Shown here in pieces: positions 1 to 6,630 of a stretch of DNA of 19,040 nt. The notes under the pieces were generated by a model that searched no databases, was not told the DNA's origin, and saw nothing but the letters and a program-made list of their open reading frames with translations. How positions within the stretch are numbered: position 1 is the first letter of the stretch; every line of letters begins with the position of its first letter. The stretch is from positions 1-19,040 of the forward strand of contig JBBSJC010000087.1 of the NCBI GenBank assembly GCA_038257655.1. The letters run 5' to 3'. Source of the stretch: DASUME01 sp038257655. GTDB taxonomy: Bacteria; Myxococcota_A; Polyangia; Polyangiales; DASUME01. Both the position numbers and the translations under genes were made by a program.

Positions 1-2
1 CG

Positions 3-1427
3 ATGCCGATTCGTCATCGCAATCTGTTGAACGCCACCACCACACCGTGGAAACAGGCAGACCGTCACTTGGACTGGTACGGCACAGAGCCAGGTCAAGT
101 GGGTGCCGACGGCACACCCGCCGACTGGACCACGAATCTGTGGCCAACCAGCTTTGGTCCTTTTCGCTCAGTGGCCGTGGATGGCTTCGGCCAAGAAGCC
201 CTTAACCTCTGGGGCCATCACCAATGGATGCTGGACGTGGACATGGACTGCTCCAAGACCATCAACGGCTGGTTTGAACTGAAGACGTTCGTGCGAAACG
301 GGCAAGGCTGGGAAGGCGATATCTCGCAGCGCGGAACGCCCTATCCCTCCAAGAACCACTTCGCTCGGTGTGGCCAAATAAACAAGTTCACCATCAACAG
401 CAGCAGTGCTCAGTTCACCGATCTGAAGTGGAATGGGATTGAAGTTGATCGTGACGGCTACAGGATCATCGGTAGCGACGGTACGAAGCTGATTTTGGGC
501 AAGGCGGCCAGCAACACCGTCCAGGTGTGGGAGCCCATCAGCAATGGGCAATGGAACAAGACCACTGTCACCGCACCTCCCAACGCCAACTTCGACGGCG
601 CCCTTGATATCTCCGCGGACTCCTTCATCGCCACCTCAGGCACCAATACACTGGTCTACAAGAAGGCCAGTGGCACGTGGTCGTTGATCTCGACGTTGAC
701 GGGCACATCTGCGCCCACCCCTTATCACCGCCATGCGTCGATCGACAATCGCTCGATCGCGATCGGCAGGCCGACGGCCCTTGGCGTGAGCGCTGTGGTC
801 AATGTCTACAACGTACTAACCAGCGGTGCGATCGCGCATGAAGCAACGATCACGTCGCCGACGAGTGGCGACATCGCGAACTTTGGCAAGGAAGTGGTGC
901 TGAGTGGCAACTACTTGGCGATCGCCGCGGACGCATCTGCGTACGTGTACCAGCGCTCCGCCGACGGTTCCTGGGCGCTGGCGCAGTCTGTCAACACGCC
1001 TTCCGCGCAGAGGATCGCGTCCCTGGATTTGAAGGTGATGGGCAGCATTGGCCCCGCAGTTCTGGCCGTAGCGGCGAGAGGTATCAGCGGCGAAAATGCG
1101 GTCTACGTACATGAATCTAGCAATGGCGTTTGGTCGCTGGTCAACACCTTGACGTCGCCGTTCGACAGCTGGTCATCTCTTGGCCGTCAGGTGTCGCTGG
1201 ACCAGAATGGGTACCTTTCAATCATCACCGAGCTGTTCAGCCAGCTGCAAGTGAACATCTACAAACGCGATGGAAGTGGCACATGGAACATCACGGAGAC
1301 CGTCAGACCTGCAGTGAGCGGCTCCTGGCCGAGATTTCCAAGTCACATGGTGATGATAAACCCAGACACCCTTCTGATGAGTGAAACGCTGGCTGGTTCC
1401 GGCGTCCTCTTCAAGATCCAGAAATAG
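3..1427 (+). CDS. Propeller-repeat (FG-GAP-like) exported-type protein, probably 5'-truncated
   Basis: The frame is open from the window edge, so the apparent ATG at base 3 need not be the true start and the N-terminus, including any signal peptide, is probably missing. The visible 474 residues have two parts. Residues 1 to about 150 form a Trp- and Gly-rich domain (WGHHQWMLDVDMDCSKT, NGWFELK) that resembles accessory regions of secreted enzymes, but I cannot assign a family. From about residue 150 there are roughly six propeller-like units of 45-60 residues. Each has a strand like LAIAADASAYVYQR followed by a short turn and a GSWAL or GTWSL strand, typical of FG-GAP or integrin-like beta-propeller blades. 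Such blades usually mediate binding in extracellular proteins; that role here is inferred. The gene converges on the Cys-rich protein gene at 1546-3312. Confidence is good that it is coding and low on function. Confidence 0.6.
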   Translation: MPIRHRNLLNATTTPWKQADRHLDWYGTEPGQVGADGTPADWTTNLWPTSFGPFRSVAVDGFGQEALNLWGHHQWMLDVDMDCSKTINGWFELKTFVRNGQGWEGDISQRGTPYPSKNHFARCGQINKFTINSSSAQFTDLKWNGIEVDRDGYRIIGSDGTKLILGKAASNTVQVWEPISNGQWNKTTVTAPPNANFDGALDISADSFIATSGTNTLVYKKASGTWSLISTLTGTSAPTPYHRHASIDNRSIAIGRPTALGVSAVVNVYNVLTSGAIAHEATITSPTSGDIANFGKEVVLSGNYLAIAADASAYVYQRSADGSWALAQSVNTPSAQRIASLDLKVMGSIGPAVLAVAARGISGENAVYVHESSNGVWSLVNTLTSPFDSWSSLGRQVSLDQNGYLSIITELFSQLQVNIYKRDGSGTWNITETVRPAVSGSWPRFPSHMVMINPDTLLMSETLAGSGVLFKIQK

Positions 1428-1524
1428 GACCGTCCGCCGTTTCTCGTACTTCCTGCCGTTCCCCAGCGACACGAAGGGACGGTGTACTCCTTCCTTTCTA
1501 ACTCTTCGATCGACACTGAAATGT

Positions 1525-1544
1525 TGGGCTGTCGCAGCAGCCCA
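1525..1544 (-). terminator. Possible hairpin terminator between convergent genes
   Basis: TGGGCTG (1525-1531) and CAGCCCA (1538-1544) form a perfect 7-bp stem with a 6-base loop. It lies directly after the stop codon of the minus-strand gene (stop 1546-1548) and about 100 bases after the stop of the plus-strand gene. On the minus strand the bases after the stem contain only a short TTT run, so this is not a textbook intrinsic terminator. It may instead be a chance hairpin. Confidence 0.3.
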
Positions 1545-1545
1545 C

Positions 1546-3312
1546 TCAACCTGTGACGCGAGCAGGGCGCAGGTTCTGTTCGCGGTTACGTCGTCGCAGC
1601 CACAGCGCGCAGGCAATCGTGAGCGCGGAAAGTAGCCCTTGGCCCAATCCTGCTCTCCCGTCGATCGAGCAATTGCAGCCACCTGCATCCGCGACGCTCA
1701 CTCCTAAGGGGCCGCCATCGGCACCTTCGCCCGCCTGAATCGGGGACATGCTCTCGTCGAGCCCGGCGTCGGCAGCGCTGTCGCCCCCGCTGTCTGGTCC
1801 TTTGGTCGCAGTACAATACCCAGCGCGGCAGCTCTGGCCGCGCGGACAGACTGCACCATCACACGGGTCGACACAGCGCCCTGCGCGACACACCTGCGCG
1901 CCTTCGCAGCGGAGCTGGGCACAGGCTGGCTCCACGCATTCGCCCGTGACGCCGCAGCTCGTGCCGGAAGCGCAGGTGAGCCCTGCGCAGCCGCCGCAGC
2001 CACCGAAGCAAACGCCAAGCTGACACACTTCACCCAGTGCACAGGACACGTCCCGACAAGGATCGACGCAGGCTCCCGCGCTGCACGAGGAGCCCACGGG
2101 ACATAGGATGCCGTCGCATTTCGCGACGCAGCTGCCGCCGCGACAGACCAGCTCCCCTTCACAAGACACGCCCACGCAGGCCGCTTCGACGCATAGTCCC
2201 GAGGTTTCGTCGCACACCGATTCGACGCCGCTCAGGCACGAGAACTCGCCGCCCGTGCCGCAGCGCTCGATGCACTCGCCGCGCTGACACACGAAGCCTT
2301 GGCCGCAGTCCACCGCATCGTCGATGGTGCCATCGCAATCATCGTCGAGGCCGTTGCACGCCTCGGTCTGTTCGCTGCTCAGGGGCTGACACTCTACCTT
2401 ACTGTTTTCGCAGATGGTGACGCCGGCTGCGCAAATGCCTTTCTTTCCCGTGGGACAAGGCAAGCCCCCTCCCGCACACTCCACGCCGTCGACACTCGTG
2501 ACGAAGTCATCGAAGTCCGTATTGGGAGAGTTGAACAGATCTTCCCAAGCGAAATAGAAACGGTCGTCGCGAATGATGCTGTCGTAGACGAGCAGGTGGA
2601 TCACCGGCTCCTTACCACCATCCTCGTTGTAGCTGCCCTCGGACAAGTAGACATAACCGATGCCACTGTTGATGCGCGCAAGGCTCGCGCAGCAGTCGCC
2701 ACCCGCGCAGCGGTCACCGTCACGTTGCTGCGGGGTTGCGATGAAGAAGCCGACTTCGCCGCCCAGGTAACGAGGATCCGCGCGCAGATCGAGCACGCTG
2801 TCGCTGCCGATGCCATCGTTGCAGTCGATCATGACGTGCAGGTCGTCGATGCCCGGCGACTGCGCGGTCACGTTGTACCAGCCGAATACGTTCTTGAAGT
2901 CGGCACGGCGTTCGATGACGCGAAACGTCAGTGCGCAGGTGGGTCGAAACGTCTGGGGCTCGGTGGATGCATCCTGCCAGGGATCGATGCCGGCGATGTT
3001 GGTCGCCGCACAAGGATTGTCATTCTCATTGTGCCAGACACGCGACTCGCAGGTGCCGTTCATGCCTTGATCGCACACACTGCCGCCCGGACATGGCTTG
3101 CCGATGTTGCACACGGAAGGCTCGTCGCAGGCACAGGCGAACACAGTAAGGAGGCTCTTGCCCGGTCCGTCCTGACTGTCGTTGCACTGCACCTCAGTAC
3201 GCGGCGTCGGGATCGGCCGCCCGTTTGGCTGAGTGAGCTGGGCGCTAGCCACGGCGGCGAGGGACCAAGCAAAGGCGGCGATAAGGGGCGCCGTCCGCGC
3301 GGAGCGATGCAT
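1546..3312 (-). CDS. Cys-rich surface protein with DUF4114-like domain, MopE motif and MYXO-CTERM-like tail
   Basis: The protein has 588 residues and begins at an ATG preceded by AGGAGG at good spacing. Residues 1-24 are a signal peptide ending SAQ. Residues about 160-270 resemble DUF4114: FYFAWEDLF around W256 is followed by TDFDDFV, an acidic pattern common in secreted proteins. At C319 begins CNGLDDDCDGTID, the MopE-type metal-binding motif. Residues about 335-510 hold tandem Cys-rich units (CxxVxCxxGExCxxGxC) resembling EGF-like repeats. An Asp/Gly/Ala-rich linker follows. The C-terminus has GCNC (545-548), a hydrophobic stretch (about 556-572) and RRR (573-575), matching the MYXO-CTERM sorting tripartite, although 13 further residues follow the arginines. 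It is probably exported and attached to the cell surface. The ligand is unknown. No operon partner lies on this strand. Confidence 0.85.
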   Translation of the reverse strand: MHRSARTAPLIAAFAWSLAAVASAQLTQPNGRPIPTPRTEVQCNDSQDGPGKSLLTVFACACDEPSVCNIGKPCPGGSVCDQGMNGTCESRVWHNENDNPCAATNIAGIDPWQDASTEPQTFRPTCALTFRVIERRADFKNVFGWYNVTAQSPGIDDLHVMIDCNDGIGSDSVLDLRADPRYLGGEVGFFIATPQQRDGDRCAGGDCCASLARINSGIGYVYLSEGSYNEDGGKEPVIHLLVYDSIIRDDRFYFAWEDLFNSPNTDFDDFVTSVDGVECAGGGLPCPTGKKGICAAGVTICENSKVECQPLSSEQTEACNGLDDDCDGTIDDAVDCGQGFVCQRGECIERCGTGGEFSCLSGVESVCDETSGLCVEAACVGVSCEGELVCRGGSCVAKCDGILCPVGSSCSAGACVDPCRDVSCALGEVCQLGVCFGGCGGCAGLTCASGTSCGVTGECVEPACAQLRCEGAQVCRAGRCVDPCDGAVCPRGQSCRAGYCTATKGPDSGGDSAADAGLDESMSPIQAGEGADGGPLGVSVADAGGCNCSIDGRAGLGQGLLSALTIACALWLRRRNREQNLRPARVTG

Positions 3313-3342
3313 GAGAGCCTCCTGAAGGAACCGGAGTAGCTC

Positions 3343-3367
3343 ACACTTGCGTCACTATCGCAAGTGT
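3343..3367. promoter_or_regulatory. Inverted repeat upstream of the Cys-rich surface protein gene
   Basis: ACACTTGCG (3343-3351) and CGCAAGTGT (3359-3367) are perfect 9-bp arms separated by 7 bases. The dyad sits 31 bases upstream of the start codon of the minus-strand gene, a position compatible with an operator overlapping its promoter or 5' leader. There is no T-run after it on either strand, so a terminator is unlikely. The regulator is unknown. Confidence 0.4.
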
Positions 3368-3565
3368 CACGAGAAACCCCGCGGACTTGCGAGTGAAACT
3401 TGGGCTCGAAGCCCACACGGCAAAGCATGCCCGAAGTGCGAAGGCGCCTTTCGGGCACGGAGGCAAGACGCCAACACCTGCGTGATTTGTAAGCCTGAGT
3501 CAGCTGCTCAGGCGTCGACAGCGCAACGGGCACGCGCGCCTGTTGCGGTCAGCGGAAGCCGCTGA
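3347..3565 (+). CDS. Possible small zinc-ribbon protein or gene fragment
   Basis: A 72-residue frame opens at a TTG. Residues 28-50 read CPKC...F..RRQDANTC..C, the CxxC-x17-CxxC spacing of a small zinc ribbon, and resemble C-terminal zinc-ribbon tails in which an Arg-x-Asp-Ala step precedes the second Cys pair. Support is otherwise thin. The start is TTG without a clear Shine-Dalgarno and overlaps the dyad at 3343-3367. The C-terminal end runs into the large hairpin at 3533-3576. It could be a decayed gene end or a chance frame in high-GC DNA. The same 323-base stretch (3313-3635) otherwise holds only inverted repeats. Confidence 0.25.
   Translation: MRHYRKCHEKPRGLASETWARSPHGKACPKCEGAFRARRQDANTCVICKPESAAQASTAQRARAPVAVSGSR
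3493..3513. repeat. Inverted repeat, 7-bp arms
   Basis: GCCTGAG (3493-3499) and CTCAGGC (3507-3513) are perfect arms around a 7-base centre that contains CAGCTG. It lies about 20 bases before the larger hairpin at 3533-3576. The function is unknown. Confidence 0.4.
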
Positions 3566-3576
3566 ACAGGCGCGCG
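3533..3576. terminator. Strong GC-rich bulged hairpin downstream of the LysR gene
   Basis: CGCGCGCCTGT (3533-3543) pairs with ACAGGCGCGCG (3566-3576), giving 11 bp. Inside it TCAGCGG (3549-3555) pairs with CCGCTGA (3559-3565), giving 7 bp around an AAG loop. The bases at 3544-3548 form a one-sided bulge. The structure lies 60 bases beyond the stop of the minus-strand LysR gene (3636). Neither strand has a U-tract after the stem, so if it ends transcription it is not a classical intrinsic terminator. It may instead stabilise an mRNA 3' end. Confidence 0.4.
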
Positions 3577-3635
3577 AGCTCGGCCTTGGCTGCCCGGCTG
3601 ATCAGCGTGACACGCTCGCGAGAAGGCGACCCACT

Positions 3636-4535
3636 TCAGCCAAAGATCTTGAGCTTCGCGGCCTCGCTGATCGCGATGACGGCGGGGTGCTTCAGCCGCC
3701 GCTCTACGGAGATGGCGTAGAAGCGCTCGCGTATGTCGTTCGTGCGACCCACAAGTCTAACGTCGTACTGGAGTTGGACCTCCTTCGAGATCACGGCAGG
3801 CGCAGGAAAGATGCCCTGCCCAGTCTGCCCGAAAACTTTGAGCAGCGCGCTGTCCTCGAACTCAGCCACCACATTCGGGCGGACTCCGATTTTGGCAAAC
3901 CACTGATCGAGCGTTCGGCGGAGCACCGTGTTGTCAGTCGGCAAGAGGACAGGAGCGCCATCCAGCGATTTGGGAAACCCCCTGCGCAGAGGCGTCGCGA
4001 GCTTTGAAGTGCCCAGAAACACCAGTCCGCACTCGCCGAGAAGGTGACTGAACGCCTTGATTCGAGCAGACGGCGGAACAGGCGCATCGGTAATCAGCAC
4101 GTCGAGGTCGTGTACCGCTAGCTCCGCGAGCAAGCGTTCGGGTTTGTCTTCGCGACAAACGAGCCGAACCGGTTCCGAGAGGTGCAAAGCCGGCTCCAGG
4201 AGCTTGCGCGAAACGAGCTTCGGCACCACGTCCGCGATACCCACGACCAAACGCGACGGACCACCGACCGGATGGCCCTTGATCGCTTCCTGGAGCTCTT
4301 GGCCCAGTGAGAAGATCTCATCCGCGTAGCGGTAGGCAACCCGACCAATCTCCGTGAGTACGAGTCGACGCCCGCTACGCACGAAAACCTTCTCGCCAAT
4401 GGCCACCTCGAACGCACGTATCTGGCCGCTCACCGTGGACTGAGCCAATCGCAGTCGCGCGCTCGCGGGAGCCAACCCGCCCTCACGCGCTACGAGCCAG
4501 AAATAGAGCAAGTGATGGTAATTGAGCCACTCCAT
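3636..4535 (-). CDS. LysR-family transcriptional regulator, NhaR-like
   Basis: The protein has 299 residues, the usual LysR length. Residues about 3-62 form the winged helix-turn-helix (NYHHLLYFW at the start, then STVSGQIRAFE for the recognition helix and RRLVLTEIGRVAYRYADEIF for the wing and linker helix). The co-inducer domain follows from about residue 90. The opening and the stretch ALLKVFGQTGQGIFPAP are typical of the NhaR subgroup, which in E. coli activates nhaA. No antiporter gene is present here. The gene is divergent from cysD, with a dyad operator between them, so local control of cysD plus autoregulation is the simplest inference. GGAGG lies only one base before the ATG, an unusually tight spacing. 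A paralogue lies at 13436-14344. A dead copy of this gene's first codons and promoter lies at 17304-17386. Confidence 0.88.
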   Translation of the reverse strand: MEWLNYHHLLYFWLVAREGGLAPASARLRLAQSTVSGQIRAFEVAIGEKVFVRSGRRLVLTEIGRVAYRYADEIFSLGQELQEAIKGHPVGGPSRLVVGIADVVPKLVSRKLLEPALHLSEPVRLVCREDKPERLLAELAVHDLDVLITDAPVPPSARIKAFSHLLGECGLVFLGTSKLATPLRRGFPKSLDGAPVLLPTDNTVLRRTLDQWFAKIGVRPNVVAEFEDSALLKVFGQTGQGIFPAPAVISKEVQLQYDVRLVGRTNDIRERFYAISVERRLKHPAVIAISEAAKLKIFG

Positions 4536-4575
4536 GCCTCCAATATTACTTCGCTATTTACGAAGTGTTCAACGC
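4493..4575. repeat. Dispersed repeat A, copy 1 (LysR 5' end plus cysD/LysR promoter)
   Basis: This 83-bp segment covers the first 14 codons of the minus-strand LysR gene, its ribosome binding site and the operator region. It recurs without indels at 17304-17386, with about six mismatches. Bases 4541-4575 are identical in both copies. This copy is the functional source, as it joins an intact LysR gene on one side and cysD on the other. Confidence 0.9.
4548..4566. promoter_or_regulatory. LysR-type operator between lysR and cysD
   Basis: ACTTCG (4548-4553) and CGAAGT (4561-4566) are perfect arms with a 7-base AT-rich centre. The core TCG-N7-CGA satisfies the T-N11-A pattern of LysR boxes (T4551, A4563). 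It sits 13 bases from the LysR start codon and 145 bases from the cysD start, as expected for an autoregulatory and activating site in a divergent LysR arrangement. The identical dyad recurs at 17359-17377 before the second hpf gene. Confidence 0.6.
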
Positions 4576-4710
4576 TTGGCAGCCGCATGTCAGTCGATTC
4601 TCCCGATAGCGACGCAAAACACACGAAACCTGTATCGTGTTACGAGTAGCGCTTGTTCCAGGTCCGTGCAACACCTTCCACGTTCACCGCTACACGGAGG
4701 TGCTGGGTGC

Positions 4711-5619
4711 ATGGGAACGGTTCTCACACAGCTACAAGTGCTCGAAACAGAGTCGATCCACGTCATTCGCGAGCTCGCTGCCGAATGTGAGCGCCCTGTT
4801 CTCTTGTTTTCCGGAGGCAAGGATTCACTCGTGCTCTTGCGGCTGTGCGAGAAGGCGTTTTGGCCTGCGCCTCTGCCGTTTCCGCTACTCCATGTGGACA
4901 CCGGTCACAACTTCCCTGAAGTGCTGGCCGTGCGCGACCAGCGCGTCGCCGAACTGGGAGCGACGCTCATCGTTGCTAGCGTCGAAGAGTCCATCCGCCG
5001 AGGGCGCGTGGAAGAGGAGAGTGGACCTCACGCCACCCGTAACCGTCTGCAGACTGTTACCCTGCTCGACGCGATGCGCGAATACCGATTCGACGCAGCC
5101 TTTGGCGGCGCACGCCGCGATGAAGAGCGGGCTCGCGCCAAAGAGCGAGTGGTCAGTCATCGCGACGCCTTTGGACAGTGGGATCCAAAAAACCAGCGCG
5201 CTGAGCTTTGGCGGCTCTACAACAGTCGCATGGAGCGCGGGGAGCAAGTGCGGGTGTTTCCGCTGTCAAACTGGACAGAGCTGGACGTGTGGCTCTACAT
5301 CCGAGCCGAAGAGCTACTCCTGCCATCCATCTACTACGCGCACGAGCGCCAAGTCATCGAGAGAGATGGCATGCTGTTCTCGGTAGAGCCGGCCTTTCTC
5401 ACTCGCATGGCTCACGAACTGCCATTCTTCGCGCGCGTGCGCTTTCGAACCGTTGGCGACGTGACTTGCACGGGCGCCGTGCGCTCGGACGCAGTTCACC
5501 TTGACGACATTCTGCGAGAGCTGATCGCAACTCGCGTGACGGAGCGGGGGGCGGGACGAGCCGACGACAAGGTCAACGCTGCAGCCATGGAGCGACGCAA
5601 GCGCGAAGGCTACTTTTGA
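4711..5619 (+). CDS. cysD: Sulfate adenylyltransferase subunit 2 (ATP sulfurylase small subunit)
   Basis: The 302-residue product catalyses, with the GTPase subunit CysN, formation of adenosine 5'-phosphosulfate from ATP and sulfate in the cytoplasm, the first step of sulfate assimilation. The PP-loop SGGKDS (residues 34-39) binds ATP. HVDTGHNFPE, FGGARRDEE, RVFPLSNWTELDVW, FRTVGD..CTGAV and the C-terminal KREGYF are all CysD hallmarks, and the length equals the family norm. I chose the ATG at 4711 because ACGGAGG lies 10 bases upstream. The frame stays open back to 4522, but that extension overlaps the LysR start and has no homology. The gene is divergent from the NhaR-like regulator. The oddity is that no cysN follows. 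The next gene is a convergent LysR gene 23 bases away, so CysD must pair with a partner encoded elsewhere. Confidence 0.95.
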   Translation: MGTVLTQLQVLETESIHVIRELAAECERPVLLFSGGKDSLVLLRLCEKAFWPAPLPFPLLHVDTGHNFPEVLAVRDQRVAELGATLIVASVEESIRRGRVEEESGPHATRNRLQTVTLLDAMREYRFDAAFGGARRDEERARAKERVVSHRDAFGQWDPKNQRAELWRLYNSRMERGEQVRVFPLSNWTELDVWLYIRAEELLLPSIYYAHERQVIERDGMLFSVEPAFLTRMAHELPFFARVRFRTVGDVTCTGAVRSDAVHLDDILRELIATRVTERGAGRADDKVNAAAMERRKREGYF

Positions 5620-5642
5620 CATTTACGCGAAACACAAGCAGA

Positions 5643-6551
5643 TCAACGACGCGGGCGCTGCATGTCGAGGAGGTCTTCTTCATCACGCGTGAGCAGTGAG
5701 CGCAACAGCGGATGCGGGTACTGGCGCTGAACCGTAATCGCGTAGAAGTTCTCGAACAGGCTGGGCACGATACAGTACTGATGCAGGACGCCGCTCTGTA
5801 GCTCATCGCGCACGACGACGGATGGCACCACTGCGACGGCATCGACGTCCCGCGCCAAGAGGCGCATCGTCGCCATGTCATCGACCTCCGCCACCACGTG
5901 CGCGACCACGTCCAGCTTTTCGCACAGAGCATCGAACTCGGCGCGAATGTCGCTATCAAGTCCGGGAAGAATCAAGGGCAGACCCTGTACATCTTCGGGG
6001 AACCGAAAGCTGCGCCGTCGCCGATGACCCACCATACTCACTTCCTGGCGCGCGATGCGGCGGCAACGGAACGCGCGCGTTGGTTCGCGCCGCGGTACCT
6101 GATTGGCCAGTACCAGGTCGAGCTCATGATTCGACAAGCGAGTGAGCAGATCGTCGAGGCTCGCTGATTGCAAGCGCAGCTTCACTCCCGGCTGCGTCAG
6201 CAGAGGCTTGATGAATGACTCCTGAAAGTTGCGCGATAGAGTTGCGACCGCACCCATGCGGAGCACTTGCTCGCGCCGTCGGCCCTGCCGCAACGCTGCC
6301 TGCAGTTCCTCGCTCGTAGAAAAGATCACATCCGCGTACTCGAGCGCCAGGTCACCCGCCTCGGTCAACACGAGTCCCCGCCCTTTGCGCTCGAATAGCG
6401 GCTCGCGCAGCTGCTCTTCGAGCTGACGAATCTGCGCCGACAACGCCGACTGCGACACACGCAAACGCTTTGCGGCGCGGGTCAGATTCCCTTCTTTTGC
6501 CACCGCCCAGAAGTAGTGCAGATGGTGCAAGTTCATGCGGGGCTCTGTCAT
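5643..6551 (-). CDS. LysR-family regulator, probable regulator of the DAB operon
   Basis: The protein has 302 residues from the ATG at 6551, which has GGAGA about 10 bases upstream. The frame is open to 6602, but starting there would run into the operator region. A start at 6536 is also possible, with a poorer ribosome binding site. Residues about 7-66 are the LysR DNA-binding domain (NLHHLHYFWAVAKEGN, then SQSALSAQIRQLE and RGLVLTEAGDLALEYAD). The co-inducer domain follows. The gene is divergent from dabB with a dyad in the 79-base gap. LysR genes next to carbon-concentrating genes are often CbbR or LcdR-like activators, so control of dabBA is the natural inference. The sequence also resembles NhaR, and the effector is unknown. 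It converges on cysD. Confidence 0.88.
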   Translation of the reverse strand: MTEPRMNLHHLHYFWAVAKEGNLTRAAKRLRVSQSALSAQIRQLEEQLREPLFERKGRGLVLTEAGDLALEYADVIFSTSEELQAALRQGRRREQVLRMGAVATLSRNFQESFIKPLLTQPGVKLRLQSASLDDLLTRLSNHELDLVLANQVPRREPTRAFRCRRIARQEVSMVGHRRRRSFRFPEDVQGLPLILPGLDSDIRAEFDALCEKLDVVAHVVAEVDDMATMRLLARDVDAVAVVPSVVVRDELQSGVLHQYCIVPSLFENFYAITVQRQYPHPLLRSLLTRDEEDLLDMQRPRR

Positions 6552-6556
6552 ACGAA

Positions 6557-6575
6557 CGTTCTCTCCGATAGAACG
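6557..6575. promoter_or_regulatory. LysR-type operator between lysR and dabB
   Basis: CGTTCT (6557-6562) and AGAACG (6570-6575) are perfect 6-bp arms with a 7-base centre, fitting T-N11-A (T6560, A6572). It starts 6 bases from the LysR start codon and lies upstream of dabB. The architecture (6-7-6) matches the dyad at 4548-4566, but the arm sequence differs, suggesting that this LysR protein has its own specificity. The left arm overlaps an 8-bp palindrome, GAACGTTC. Confidence 0.5.
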
Positions 6576-6580
6576 AATAT

Positions 6581-6611
6581 AGACAATTAATGTCTTTTTC
6601 ACGAATACAAT
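6581..6611 (+). promoter_or_regulatory. Candidate dabB promoter with a small dyad
   Basis: AGACA and TGTCT (6581-6595) are 5-bp arms around five AT-rich bases. TACAAT at 6606-6611 matches five of six bases of the sigma-70 -10 consensus. TAGACA at 6580-6585 resembles a -35 element, but the 20-bp spacing is long, as is common for activator-dependent promoters. Transcription would then begin about 10-15 bases before dabB, giving a very short leader. The assignment is tentative. Confidence 0.3.
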
Positions 6612-6630
6612 CTCGGGCTAGTTCGGGGTG

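Noticed and set aside
2299..3339. 346-codon plus-strand frame opposite the Cys-rich surface protein gene
   Set aside because: It is exactly antisense to a gene with a signal peptide, clear domains and a good ribosome binding site. Its translation is repetitive Val/Ala/Asp-rich text without motifs, as expected from the shadow of a high-GC gene.
4522..4710. N-terminal extension of CysD
   Set aside because: It overlaps the divergent LysR start and operator, has no resemblance to CysD, and a strong ribosome binding site precedes the ATG at 4711.
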